The notes under the pieces were generated by a model. It made no database searches. It saw nothing but the letters and a program-made list of their open reading frames with translations, and was not told the DNA's origin. From contig CAYWBI010000027.1 of NCBI GenBank assembly GCA_964456445.1, positions 1 through 28,944 of the forward strand: a stretch of DNA of 28,944 nucleotides, in the 5' to 3' direction. Made by a program: the position numbers and the translations under genes. The DNA comes from CAYWBI01 sp964456445. Its GTDB lineage: Bacteria > Calditrichota > Calditrichia > Calditrichales > J004. How positions within the stretch are numbered: the first letter of the stretch is position 1; each line of letters opens with the position of its first letter. Below, piece after piece: positions 1-9,378 of the stretch.

Positions 1-41
1 ATATATGTACTCTGAATTTTATACTAATTTGTTTCATTTGT

Positions 42-2825
42 TTAACTATGTTTGCTAATAATGCTTTCAAGATCGCTTGGATGAAAAGAAACATCCCAAT
101 GCCATTTGCCAAAACCACCATGAGAATTTACAGCTCTTACCCATTCATCTAAAAATGATCGTTTAGTTTTATTCTTCTGGTCATCCTGACCCTTGGTTTC
201 TAAAACAAGAAACTCACCATTCGTAAGTTTAACAATAAAATCAGGATAATATTTTCTGGTAACGCCTTGGTAATTGTACAAAATAATAAAACCAAGATGA
301 TCATTCTTTACAAAAGATTTTATCGCTGAATTTTTATCGAGAGCAAAAGCTTCAGAAGCTTCCCAGGTGCTGTCAAAAACAACATGGCTTATATGAGATT
401 TATGTGTCCATTCATTTGGCTTACTTGTTTGCCATGAACGCATATGCGCTGTAGAACGAATTGGGTTTTCATTATCAAAAACGGGTTTCAACTCAACGGT
501 ATTTTCCACCCGGATCAAATTCCAGATGTGTTGAATAATTTTATTCATGTTTAACATGATTAGGATTCGGCGTTTCCATTCTTCCAAACCAAACAGATTA
601 CTTTTTATTACAATCTTATTAGAAGCAACAAAGCTTTCAATTATAGAAATTAACTGGGCAAGTAAGTATTCTTTTGTTCCTTTCCATTCATCGGGTTTAG
701 TATTATTGTAAATCTGAGAAGCCATTTTAAAAACAATGGTCTGAAAACGGTTTTCTTCTGCAATACGTTTCAGATCTATTTCTGATAATGATGCTGGATT
801 GGGCTTGCCAGCGATTATAGCTGCCAGTTCAGCATGGGTAATACTTTCAAAAGGATCAAGAATAATGGGTTCAACGGAAGTATAGTCAAGTGACAATTTT
901 TGTTTGTAGATATGTTCAATACGCAAAATATTTGGCCAGCGGATTTCGTGTTGTTTTTTTGATTTCACAGGTTCAATAATTGTTTTTGGCTTTGGCGGTG
1001 GCGGTGGCGCGCCCTCGCCTCCTTCGTGTGGGAGAAATGTAAAAGGGATGCCAAAGATGTTTACATATTCGGGTTCAAATAATCCTGTATCTTCATTGAC
1101 ATCATACGACGTACGGCGTAAACCACGACCAACAACCTGTTCACATAAAAGCTGACTCGAGAAAGCGCGCAATCCCATAATGTGCGTTACGGTTTTAGCG
1201 TCCCAACCTTCCGAAAGCATACCAACGGAAATTACATTTTGAATTTGCTCACCGGGTTCACCCGCTTTGCCAACTGTATCAACCTGTAATCTTAATAATT
1301 CAGCTTGTTGCTTTTTTGTTAATTTCTTCCCGTTTTCATCGAGTTTGATTTCCACGCTTTCATCTTCTGATTCAGCTGTTGCAAGAACCTTGCTGTCAAT
1401 TTGTAAGCTTTTCTCCTGAATGCATAATTCCTTGATTAAAATTTGATTATGGTCAAAAGCATATTTAATTCTGGAAGAAGTTTCAGTTCTATTTGCAACA
1501 GTAATCATAACTGGTGGGATATTGTGACCGGTCGCTTCCCAGGCTTCTTTAGTTACAAGCCAGTCTTTTCCTAAAAGAGTATATGCATTGATAATCAAAT
1601 CTGGTAATGGCTCGGATTCTTCCGCTTTACGATTTATATCATCCTTAACATCATTGTCTTTGTAAATATGATATAAGCGGGATTTATAATCAGCATCCAT
1701 TTGACCATCACTTCTGACTACAACCCGTGGTGTTTTAACAAGGCCAGATTCTATGGCATCATTTAAGCCGAAATCGCTGACAATCCAACCAAACAAGGCT
1801 TCTTCTTCAGTCTTTTTGCCTGAAGGTTCAAAGGGTGTTGCCGACAAATCAAAACATTGTAAAATGCCACGCGTTTTATGTAACCTGTCAAGACCGCCGA
1901 TCCAAACGGTAGCTTCCTTTGCACTGTCTTTTAAGCCACGTTGCCTGAGATATTTACCTTCCGCGCTAACATTTATTCGCCACGCATGATGTGCTTCATC
2001 ATTTATAACAAGAATGTTACGTGCGTTGGACATGTCCCCAAGGACTTCACGTGTATAAGCTTCATCACTCTTTGCGCCGCGTTTATCAACGGCTTTCTTT
2101 TTGGCTATACGCTCGTCACTTTCCCAAGCTAAAGTATGCCAATTATGAATCAGGATTTTACCCTGCCTGAGTTTATCCATAAGACTTGCAGGAACAATAT
2201 TAAATTCTTCATAATAATTATTGTCTTTATTATTCGGATTTAAAACAGACAGACGGCTTTTAACTGTAAGCCCAGGTGCAATAACCAAAATATTTTTTGA
2301 AAAACGGGTATCTTGTTTGTTGGCAAGCTTATTTAAGACATGCCAGGAAATGATCATCGCCATAATTATAGTTTTGCCGGAGCCAGTGGCCATCTTGCTG
2401 CACCAGCGCGAAAAATCACCGCCATCCGTGGGGATTTCTTCAATAACCCCAACCTTGCTAGAAGCGGGCGCTTCGGTTAACCAAATCAGCGTTTCGATGG
2501 CTTCCAATTGGCAAAAGAAGAAGCGGCGTTCCTTGCGTTCTTCCGGGTCTTGCCAATGGTTTAACAACCTTTTAGTAATACCAGTGACACCGGGATAATC
2601 TGCTTCCCGCCATTGTTTGATGCGCGGCCTTATTTTCTCAACAAGTTCAATGGGTACAAAAATACCAGGATCATCAAAGGCTTGCGAATCGGGAGTTGCC
2701 ATAATATACCCAGCGGATCGGCGACCGGCTACTTTTGAAAAAGAGCGTGTATCGCGATTGTAAGACCAATGCTCCTTTGGTTCTTCGTAGGGTGAGTTGA
2801 TTATCAGTTTATCAATATTTGCCAT
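42..2825 (-). CDS. res: Type III restriction endonuclease subunit Res (DEAD/DEAH helicase-nuclease)
   Basis: This is a 927-residue ATP-dependent helicase/nuclease, the restriction subunit of a type III restriction-modification system. A Q-motif-like segment (FFFCQLEAIETL, about residue 103) is followed by Walker A MATGSGKT (about 145-152), Walker B DEAH in INDEAHHAW (about 275), motif III SATPF (about 330) and motif VI QVVGRGLRR (about 600). The C-terminus carries a PD-(D/E)XK nuclease: an upstream Glu in WEASEAF, then YPDF and LETKG at about 865-885. All catalytic residues I can place are intact, and the length fits the family (roughly 900-1000). A proline-rich linker (APPPPPKPK) follows the helicase core. 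It lies 3 bases after the PIN gene and is the last gene of the defence operon. Res normally works only in complex with Mod, so the interrupted mod gene upstream bears on whether this subunit is active. Confidence 0.93.
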   Translation of the reverse strand: MANIDKLIINSPYEEPKEHWSYNRDTRSFSKVAGRRSAGYIMATPDSQAFDDPGIFVPIELVEKIRPRIKQWREADYPGVTGITKRLLNHWQDPEERKERRFFFCQLEAIETLIWLTEAPASSKVGVIEEIPTDGGDFSRWCSKMATGSGKTIIMAMIISWHVLNKLANKQDTRFSKNILVIAPGLTVKSRLSVLNPNNKDNNYYEEFNIVPASLMDKLRQGKILIHNWHTLAWESDERIAKKKAVDKRGAKSDEAYTREVLGDMSNARNILVINDEAHHAWRINVSAEGKYLRQRGLKDSAKEATVWIGGLDRLHKTRGILQCFDLSATPFEPSGKKTEEEALFGWIVSDFGLNDAIESGLVKTPRVVVRSDGQMDADYKSRLYHIYKDNDVKDDINRKAEESEPLPDLIINAYTLLGKDWLVTKEAWEATGHNIPPVMITVANRTETSSRIKYAFDHNQILIKELCIQEKSLQIDSKVLATAESEDESVEIKLDENGKKLTKKQQAELLRLQVDTVGKAGEPGEQIQNVISVGMLSEGWDAKTVTHIMGLRAFSSQLLCEQVVGRGLRRTSYDVNEDTGLFEPEYVNIFGIPFTFLPHEGGEGAPPPPPKPKTIIEPVKSKKQHEIRWPNILRIEHIYKQKLSLDYTSVEPIILDPFESITHAELAAIIAGKPNPASLSEIDLKRIAEENRFQTIVFKMASQIYNNTKPDEWKGTKEYLLAQLISIIESFVASNKIVIKSNLFGLEEWKRRILIMLNMNKIIQHIWNLIRVENTVELKPVFDNENPIRSTAHMRSWQTSKPNEWTHKSHISHVVFDSTWEASEAFALDKNSAIKSFVKNDHLGFIILYNYQGVTRKYYPDFIVKLTNGEFLVLETKGQDDQKNKTKRSFLDEWVRAVNSHGGFGKWHWDVSFHPSDLESIISKHS

Positions 2826-2828
2826 ATT

Positions 2829-3341
2829 TTAAATTTTAATATTTAGTTTAGTGAGCATTTCTATAAAATTAAGGCAGCCAACACCTTGTTCGTCGCAAAT
2901 TAACGGGATTTTATAGTTAAATTTCTCTTTAGGTTTCTGTTTTTGTTCGCCTTCCAGCGTTATAACCATTTTATTAAAGATTTTAGCAAATGCTATTAAT
3001 GTAATATCAACCTGCCCGGCGCCTCTTGAAGTATCATGTATCTCGTATATTCTCTCTAATTCTAAAGAAAGTGCGTTTACATCATCGTTTACTGGTATTT
3101 CCGGAAACTGATTCTCTTCCAACCATACACGCAATGGGTATTTATCTCTTTTATCCTGCATTGTTAGTTTTTTATCTGAAGATGATATCGGTTCAATTTC
3201 ATCAAAAATGGGCTTGATAATTATTATTTCTTCTTTAGCTTCAGCTAACCGTGGCCACAAAGAATTGAAAACATGAATCGGGTAGCCTGAATACCAAGCG
3301 GATAAAAATATATTCGCATCAACGCAATATTGCCCTGTCAA
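2829..3341 (-). CDS. DUF4411 PIN-domain protein, probable toxin RNase
   Basis: A 170-residue PIN-domain protein of the DUF4411 type. The N-terminal YCVDANIFLSAW holds the first acidic residue. Further candidate acidic residues are in IFDEIE, in QVDITLIAFA and after VITLE. The family-like KIPLICDEQGVGCLNF block sits near the C-terminus. PIN domains are metal-dependent RNases and many are toxins. The start is a TTG that overlaps the TGA stop of the upstream XRE/ImmA gene (TTGA, 4 bases), which implies translational coupling; no ATG upstream fits better. The paired upstream HTH-metalloprotease gene suggests a toxin-antitoxin-like module. The role as a toxin is inferred from family and context, not shown by the sequence. 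Confidence 0.85.
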   Translation of the reverse strand: MTGQYCVDANIFLSAWYSGYPIHVFNSLWPRLAEAKEEIIIIKPIFDEIEPISSSDKKLTMQDKRDKYPLRVWLEENQFPEIPVNDDVNALSLELERIYEIHDTSRGAGQVDITLIAFAKIFNKMVITLEGEQKQKPKEKFNYKIPLICDEQGVGCLNFIEMLTKLNIKI

Positions 3342-4465
3342 AACTGATTCTCCAGTTCAAATACATATGATGCTTTTCTTAGATCAAACAAACGGGTTAA
3401 CTTATGTAAACCGATATCTTTATTATAGTATGCCTGAAAAACGGCTTTTGTATATATATTTCCATATTGCAGGAGTATTTCTTTGGGACGGTTCCGGGCA
3501 GGACCGCCTTTACTCTCTTTTAATTTTTTTTGGTACTGTTTATATTCTTCTTTTAATTGCATTTCGTATTTTTGGTAGACTTTGCTTTCAATCATATCAA
3601 GCTGGCTTACTTTAACAAGACAAGCCCAAGCGCTAACATGAAATCTTTTTGCAGTATCCTTAATCAGATCAAAAGTAATTCTATCCGAAAAAGCATTTTT
3701 CACCTGTTCGGTCGGCATTAATACATTGCCCGCCAGTCTATCGCACCATTTTTCAATATTTTGATTTGGGCGCCAATCATCTATAGCGTTTTCTTTACGA
3801 AGCAAATGTCCCAATTCATGAAAGAGAGTGAATGATTGTGCTTTTTTTGCATCTGAATCATTAATAATAATAATAGGTAATTTTGTATAATATAGCGCCA
3901 ACCCTCGAAAAAATTCCCTTTCTATATGTGACCATCCTTTATACTTTGATGTTAAAAATACAAAAACGCCCTTCTTTTCCAGCTCTTCTTTCCAGTAAAT
4001 AAAATCAAGGTTGCCCGTAGCATTAAGCCATTCACGAACCTGATTTGCGACAACTTCAGGAGAAGAATGATTACTAATTACAGGTGGCTCAAATAACTCA
4101 ATGGGCTCACCCATATCATCACGCAATTCAATAATAAGCTCCCTATAGCGTTCCACTTTTGTGATTAAACCACGTACTTTAGGTTCACTAAATATGTCCG
4201 GATTGCTACTAGCGAATTGACGAAATGCAGGCACTGCGGTGTTGAATTGATATTTTTGGGGCAGGGTATCGGAAATAAAAACCCACCTGGGCACTTTGTA
4301 AAGTTCTGATATTGTGTTTAATTGACCGTAAGTCGGTTTTTTCTCCCCCTGTTCTATGTCGGCTATCTTAGGTATTTTTTTTGCAACAACAGGCAACTCC
4401 AAACCGATCTGTTCACGACATTGCTTTAATATCTTTGTGTTTATGTTTTCAACGCGCACTTTCAC
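3338..4465 (-). CDS. XRE-family HTH / ImmA-IrrE metallopeptidase, probable antitoxin-regulator
   Basis: A 375-residue protein. The N-terminus (about 8-65) is a compact XRE-like helix-turn-helix (KILKQCREQIGLELPVVAKK ... IADIEQGEKKPT). An ImmA/IrrE-type zinc metallopeptidase domain follows, with the HELGH signature at residues 216-220 (FTLFHELGHLL) and the downstream DRLAGNVLMP segment typical of the family. The start is GTG (4463-4465), preceded by AAAGG about 8 bases upstream. It begins 26 bases after mod ends and overlaps the PIN gene by 4 bases. Such HTH-protease proteins often act as repressor and antitoxin, cleaving or sequestering a partner. Here the partner would be the DUF4411 protein. 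Being placed between mod and res is consistent with a guard or regulator of the restriction system, but that is inference. Confidence 0.88.
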   Translation of the reverse strand: MKVRVENINTKILKQCREQIGLELPVVAKKIPKIADIEQGEKKPTYGQLNTISELYKVPRWVFISDTLPQKYQFNTAVPAFRQFASSNPDIFSEPKVRGLITKVERYRELIIELRDDMGEPIELFEPPVISNHSSPEVVANQVREWLNATGNLDFIYWKEELEKKGVFVFLTSKYKGWSHIEREFFRGLALYYTKLPIIIINDSDAKKAQSFTLFHELGHLLRKENAIDDWRPNQNIEKWCDRLAGNVLMPTEQVKNAFSDRITFDLIKDTAKRFHVSAWACLVKVSQLDMIESKVYQKYEMQLKEEYKQYQKKLKESKGGPARNRPKEILLQYGNIYTKAVFQAYYNKDIGLHKLTRLFDLRKASYVFELENQF

Positions 4466-4491
4466 AATAACCTTTCTTAAGCTAAAATTAA

Positions 4492-7056
4492 TTATAAAGT
4501 TATTACTCGTAAGCTTTCAATGCCACGGTCATCAATTATTTTTACTGCAATTTGTTTGGATTCCGGTCTGGAAAATGGCAGGCTGACAGTCCCGCGAAAA
4601 GCTTCAATCTTTTCTTCATCAATTTCTGCTTTTAAGTTTTTGGCCAGTTTACTCCAACCATCCTTCGCACCGGATATGGGGAAGAAAACCTGAGAAGGAA
4701 ACATGCTGCGATTGTCGTAATCCGTATCCAGCATCCACATGGCGATATTTTTTTTACCCCCGCTATCGACGGTTCCCGTTTTGGGATTATAATAATCAAA
4801 GCCAAGCACTTCGACCTGTATTTTACCTTTATCATCGCCTTCGCTGATCTCTTTAACCTGCACATCGGGCTGACCGATAAGCCAGAAGCTTTCATTGCTG
4901 GAACGCTTTTTCTTGAGATCATCTGTAAGCATATCGGCGTTCATTTGGGCTTTTAAAAATTGCATCCCTGCAGTTTGCGGATTCATTTCGTCAATATCTT
5001 TGGCCGCTTCATTATCAAACTGGAAAGCGCAGAATAAAAGAATATCCGGTTTAAAAGGGCGCGCTTCCTGCCAGGCTTCTTCCACCTGTCTTTGTTCCAA
5101 TGGCGCGTGTTCAGGGCCAAATGAAATGATCACCTTTTTGGGTAAATCAAAAATAGTAGGATCCTCTTTTTCAAAAAGATTCTTTTTAGGCGGTTCCACT
5201 TTTTGTTCAGCTTCGGCATGCAGATATCGTGTACCAGCCATGAGTTCCACTCTTGAGAACTCCATTATAGAACCGCCCTTTGCGCGGACGCCTGTGCGCA
5301 ACAACTCTTCGCGCCATTCATTTTGGCGCAATGTTTCACCGGAGCGGGTGATACTTTCATCATCAACATTTTGTTGGCTATCAATTTCATCTAAAGCTTT
5401 TACTACAGGAGCGGGCACAGCTTCAACGGTAAAAGGCCCGGTAACGCGGGATTTTTTAGTATCGATCAAAGGCTGATCATAGAGCGTTTCTTCTCCCGGC
5501 GGTTCATTATTAGCAATTGATTTTAAGGTGATGTGCGGAACGGTTTTATATTTAAGACCGCTGCCGATACCTTCATCGGGCTGTGCAAGCTGGTAATAAT
5601 CAAAAGGACTGGTCATAAATCGTTGTTTGGCCAAAGCAATTGCAACCCGTGAAGTATCACAGGTGATCCATCTACGCCCCCATTGTTCTGCCACATTTGC
5701 AGTTGTACCAGAACCACATGTCACATCTAAAACCAAATCACCAGGATCAGTTGACATAAGAATACATCTTTTAACAACAGATAAAGCTGTTTGAACTGCA
5801 TATATTTTACTTCCGCCAAATTGATTTTGCCCCAGAGTATCTGTCCAAATGTTTGAAATGGGATAAACAGGGAAATCATTAAAATGTCGTATATATGCTA
5901 ATTTGTTCTCAGTAGCAGTTATCCTTTTTTGTTCCAGTAATCGTTGCATTCTTGGCTCGTCAGTTTTCCAATAGCCTGGTTCTGGTCTATAAATTTTTCC
6001 TTTAAAATTTACGTCATATCTTGAACCAGGACTCTGTGAAGTAATATTATCAGTAGATACTAAAACTGAACCTGTTGGGAGGTTTAATTCACCTTCACTA
6101 TTTTCAAATTCACTAGCAGGTTTTATTTCCTGATTATTTAGTATAACACTTTTATAAGCAGACGCCCCGTCACCACCACGTTTTTTGGGTAAAAATAATT
6201 GCCGATATTTATTCGTTGATTTTACTTTTGAATACCATACAATTATATCATAAACGCCAGATAATGAAGTACTTGTTGATGAAGTAGTTTTAACGAAGGT
6301 TATTAAGCTAATAAAATTATTGGGACCAAATACTTCATCCATAATTTCTCTGACATGATGCACATTTTCATCACTAATCTGTACAAAAACACTGCCACTT
6401 TCATGTAATAATTCCTTAGCTAAAAGCAGCCGGTCACGCAAATAAGTTAAATAAGAATGAATCCCTAATTCCCAGGTATCACGAAAAGCTTTTATCATTT
6501 CCGGTTCAGCGGTCAGGTCTTCATCCTTACCGTCTTTAACATCACGCTTGTTTACAAAGGGCTGAAAGTTGCTGCCGTATTTTATTCCATAAGGGGGGTC
6601 AAACTAAACCATCTGCACTTTGCCGGCCATGCCTTCTTTCTCCAGCAAAGAGTTCATCACCAACAAACTGTCGCCGGCTATCAGCCTGTTTTTCCAGCCT
6701 TCTTTATGTTTGTAAAAATCTATGGCTTCGCGTAAGGGTTTTTCATCTAGTTCAAAAAGGGAGAGTTGCTTGTCTTCCTCTTTTTCTTTTTTTACGGTGT
6801 CAATAATTGTTTTGGGGTCTATGCGTTCATGTACATGTAGGGAAACGGTAGGCACTTCAAAACTGGTGTGTTCAGCTTTGCCTGCCCATTGCAGTTGCGG
6901 GTCAATGTGGGGGTCGTATTGGTATTTTTTCTTTTGTCCGTCTTTGTCTGTGGCTGGTGTAACCAAACCAACTGGCGGGTTATTTAAACGTTCTTTGTCT
7001 TTATGCTCGTATTGTTCAATAGGTTTTGCAGGTTTAGGTGCTGTTCGTCTTGGCAT
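4492..7056 (-). pseudogene. mod: Type III DNA methyltransferase Mod, interrupted by an in-frame TAG
   Basis: The full frame has 854 codon positions and encodes a beta-class DNA methyltransferase (motif IV before motif I). The N-terminal part (6604-7056, 150 residues) ends NRLIAGDSLLVMNSLL...GKVQMV and is followed by TAG at 6604-6606. The same frame then continues directly with FDPPYGIKYGSNFQP, the catalytic motif IV, and on to the stop at 4492. The S-adenosylmethionine motif LVLDVTCGSGTT lies at about residues 440-452. Relatives have an aromatic residue (Y) where the stop lies, so one base change from TAT or TAC explains it. The next ATG (6496-6498) starts a 668-residue product without DPPY, which should be catalytically dead. 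It starts with a clear CGGAGA site 43 bases after the DUF4365 gene. A sequencing error remains possible. Confidence 0.88.
6604..6606 (-). other. In-frame amber codon inside mod
   Basis: The minus-strand codon TAG separates GKVQMV from FDPPYG in one unbroken frame. It is a nonsense change and not a frameshift, because the homology resumes in the same frame at the very next codon. The small lipoprotein gene at 25306-25872 uses TAG as its natural stop, so general reassignment of TAG in this genome is unlikely. Confidence 0.9.
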
Positions 7057-7099
7057 AAAGTTCTCCGGTCATCGTTTTAATTCAAAATTCGATAAGGTA

Positions 7100-7954
7100 T
7101 CAATAAACATTTTTAGAACGTTTTAGGTATTTGTTAATGATCTCTTGTTTTACTTCATCTTTCGTCTCACCACTAGCTGTACCTAAATGTAGATTTTGAG
7201 CAAATCTTGTCTTTCCAAAAGCAATGCAAGTCCATTTAAATATAGTTTCTTTTTCTGAATAATTATATTCTAATTCAAAGTCACTAAATTTGGGAAAGCG
7301 TGGATCTTCTGTACATGGTACCTCTATTGAAAAACCAAATCTTTGAAAGCCACATGAAAATATGTCTCTTGTATCCCAATCATTTTCAGAATCATCAGAA
7401 GGAGCATCAATTCTGCTTTCAAGCATTGAGCCGCAAAAAGGGCAAATGAAATCTTCAAAGTTTCTCCTGAATATTTCCATTTGATCTCGGATAGTTAATT
7501 TATCGCGGGTTACTTGTTCAACAATTTTTACAATACCTGGCCAAGAAATTGTACTTAATTTATTTGTTTTAGGTATGTGTACTGTAAAGGTTTTTTGGTT
7601 TTGATTAGGTTCAGGTATGTCTTTTAGTAAAATCCAATATGCTTCATTTTCTTCTTCAACATATTTTGCAATTAGAGCTACCTGGATTTTATGGCACAGT
7701 AAATTATATGATGAAATCTTTAAATTTATTTTTTCATTATCGCCAACTACCGAATTTTGGGAGGCTTTAAGTTGAACTAAAAATTCCAGCCCGGTTGTTT
7801 GATTTTTTTCAAAAATATCGACTCTTAAATCAATTCCATAGTCACCTTTTATTTTTTGGGTTGTCCAATCTCTTGGTAAAGAACGATTGAAGAAACGTTC
7901 AGAAAGTTCTTCTAAATTGTGTGGTTCTGGTCTTTTGGGAAAATTTTTCGCCAT
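7100..7954 (-). CDS. DUF4365 family protein, PD-(D/E)XK nuclease-like
   Basis: About 284 residues from the ATG at 7952-7954; a TTG three codons upstream (7961-7963) is an alternative start, and neither has a clear ribosome site. The N-terminal 150 residues match the DUF4365 pattern. KGDYGIDLRVDI (about 36-47) supplies an Asp and LEFLVQLKAS (about 56-65) supplies the Q-x-K pair of a PD-(D/E)XK-like active site. The C-terminal half has CPFC (about 171-174) and later cysteines (FSCGF, VPCTED) that could form a zinc-binding site. It sits between the DUF3800 gene and mod, with short gaps on both sides. I infer a nuclease-type accessory protein of the defence operon; substrate and activity are unknown. 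Confidence 0.75.
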   Translation of the reverse strand: MAKNFPKRPEPHNLEELSERFFNRSLPRDWTTQKIKGDYGIDLRVDIFEKNQTTGLEFLVQLKASQNSVVGDNEKINLKISSYNLLCHKIQVALIAKYVEEENEAYWILLKDIPEPNQNQKTFTVHIPKTNKLSTISWPGIVKIVEQVTRDKLTIRDQMEIFRRNFEDFICPFCGSMLESRIDAPSDDSENDWDTRDIFSCGFQRFGFSIEVPCTEDPRFPKFSDFELEYNYSEKETIFKWTCIAFGKTRFAQNLHLGTASGETKDEVKQEIINKYLKRSKNVY

Positions 7955-7995
7955 TTTTACCAAAAAGTTAGTTTAAGTAAATTCTTTGAATAAAG

Positions 7996-8998
7996 TTATC
8001 TTATTTTAACAGGTGCTTTGTCATAATTGCCCTGTGGGTCATACTTCCAAAATAAGATATTATTATTTGCGTTAAATGTATCAAAATAATTATTCCTGCT
8101 CAAATTGATTCCCAATTTTAATTGCCCTGATTTTTCTTTTAAATAGGAAAGTACTTTTANNNNNNNNNNNNNNNNNNNNNNNNNNNNNNNNNNNNNNNNN
8201 NNNNNNNNNNNNNNNNNNNNNNNNNNNNNNNNNNNNNNNNNNNNNNNNNNNNNNNNNNNCTTTTAAATAGGAAAGTACTTTTAGTTTTGCTAATTGTTTT
8301 TTTGGCGCTTCAATTTCATCTTCCATTGGAAATAAGGATTTTTGAGATTTCTCTATTAAAATCCATTTTTGTAAAGTTTTTCCATGCTCATGCGTAAACC
8401 GAACACCACCAGCGAATAAATCTGCAATTTGAATAACCGGAAATTTATGTGATTCCAATTCTTTATGTTTATTAATGGTTGGGAAGGATAGGAGCCTGAC
8501 CAATCCAAACATGCTTCTTTCCCATTCATGCTTTTTCAAAAGATTTGTGTTTTGAAGATATTTGATTAATTCAGGCCAATCAATCTGGCTTTGTTCATCT
8601 GGATAAAATTGCCAGGTTGAACGATTTTCCCAATGTTGCATAGTAAGCTTAAGAATTAGATAGTACATGATTTTGAGATTTTCTATATCGTCTCTTCCTT
8701 TTACATCGTGCCGTGAATCATGTGTGTCCCAGGTTATGACATATACTTTGATTTTGTTTTTTTTACAATACTCAAGGGCATTACAATAAAACTCTTTTGC
8801 ACAATATTGCGTGGATGAATGCGTGCTGATTTTTGCAAATTTTATCTCACGTGTTGAGTGTTGAGCTAAAACTATTTTTAACTTTTTATTCAGCTCTTTC
8901 AAATTGCTTTTTGTTCCTGAAACCGTGCAAACAGAACGAAAGCGATGGCTGCCGGTGTAGCCAGATTCATCACCAAATATTAAGTAGGGTTCTTCCAT
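7996..8998 (-). CDS. DUF3800 domain protein, split by a false scaffold gap
   Basis: The N-terminus YLIFGDESGYTGS carries the DES(G) motif of DUF3800, and PVIQIADLFAGGVRF is the second family signature (Q-x-x-D). The fold is predicted to be RNase H-like, so a nuclease role is plausible but unproven. The gene contains 100 Ns (8160-8259). Reading straight through them shifts frame and gives a false C-terminus ending at 8090. The bases on either side of the Ns are the same 24-mer. Merging those copies gives one frame of 293 codons (292 residues) that continues through LFWKYDPQGNYDKAPVKIR to TAA at 7996-7998, 41 bases before the DUF4365 ATG. It is the first gene of the defence operon. There is no obvious ribosome site before the ATG. 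Confidence 0.82.
8160..8259. other. Assembly gap of 100 Ns with overlapping contig ends
   Basis: Exactly 100 Ns, the usual placeholder for a gap of unknown size. The 24 bases before it (8136-8159) are identical to the 24 bases after it (8260-8283). The two contig ends therefore overlap, and little or no sequence is missing. Confidence 0.93.
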
Positions 8999-9001
8999 AG
9001 A

Positions 9002-9378
9002 TTAAGTCAGATTTAAGACATAGCAAACAAAATATTGTGAAATTGTATAAACGATATCTCTTCCCGCTTTGCTTTCCTAACTATACAACATAAATATTAC
9101 ATTTTCAAGGTGAGCCCGGATTCTTTTATAAAACAAAACCCACGGGCCTCACGCCTTGCGTATCCGGCCTTTGGGCCAATCCAGTAAATATATAGTTTGC
9201 CCTGTTGATAAAATACAGCGCCTATCGGCGCCTTGTTGCGCCGTTTGTATTTAAACCGTATGTCCCCCCGGTGTGCCGTGCCGTCCAATCCGCCATTTGG
9301 TCGGTCTTGTTGCAAAACAAAATCTAAAAAAAATTAGCGCGGGTTCCCGTTCTGAGCCAAATACACGCAATGCCGGTC
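9002..9378. other. Intergenic stretch between the hydrolase and DUF3800 genes
   Basis: It holds the putative defence promoter (9080-9108), an AT-rich leader (9002-9079) and part of an inverted-repeat structure (9299-9413). A minus-strand open frame of 72 codons (9097-9315) has a TTG start, no ribosome site and no family I recognise; I do not consider it a supported gene. No tRNA or terminator with a U-tract was seen. Confidence 0.6.
9080..9108 (-). promoter_or_regulatory. Putative sigma70 promoter of the defence operon
   Basis: On the minus strand, TTGAAA (9103-9108), a 17-base spacer and TATAGT (9080-9085) lie about 80 bases upstream of the DUF3800 start. Each box matches the consensus well and the spacer is ideal. 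The site also sits where base composition drops from the GC-richer his block to the AT-rich defence block. Confidence 0.5.

Noticed and set aside
4895..5476. 193-codon plus-strand frame opposite mod, and similar long frames opposite hisB/hisH (12696-13373)
   Set aside because: Cysteine- and serine-rich shadow frames antisense to well-supported genes, with no motif or ribosome site.
6604..6606. TAG recoding (pyrrolysine or suppressor tRNA) in mod
   Set aside because: Another gene here ends naturally at TAG (25306-25308), and no suppressor tRNA or pyrrolysine gene is visible; a nonsense mutation or base error is simpler.
8090..8998. Open frame read straight through the 100 Ns, ending KRKIRAIKIGNQFEQE
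   Set aside because: The end after the Ns is in a wrong frame created by the placeholder length; merging the duplicated 24-mer gives a better, longer and family-like C-terminus.
9097..9315. 72-codon minus-strand open frame between the hydrolase and DUF3800 genes
   Set aside because: TTG start, no ribosome site, no recognisable family and overlap with the likely defence promoter.
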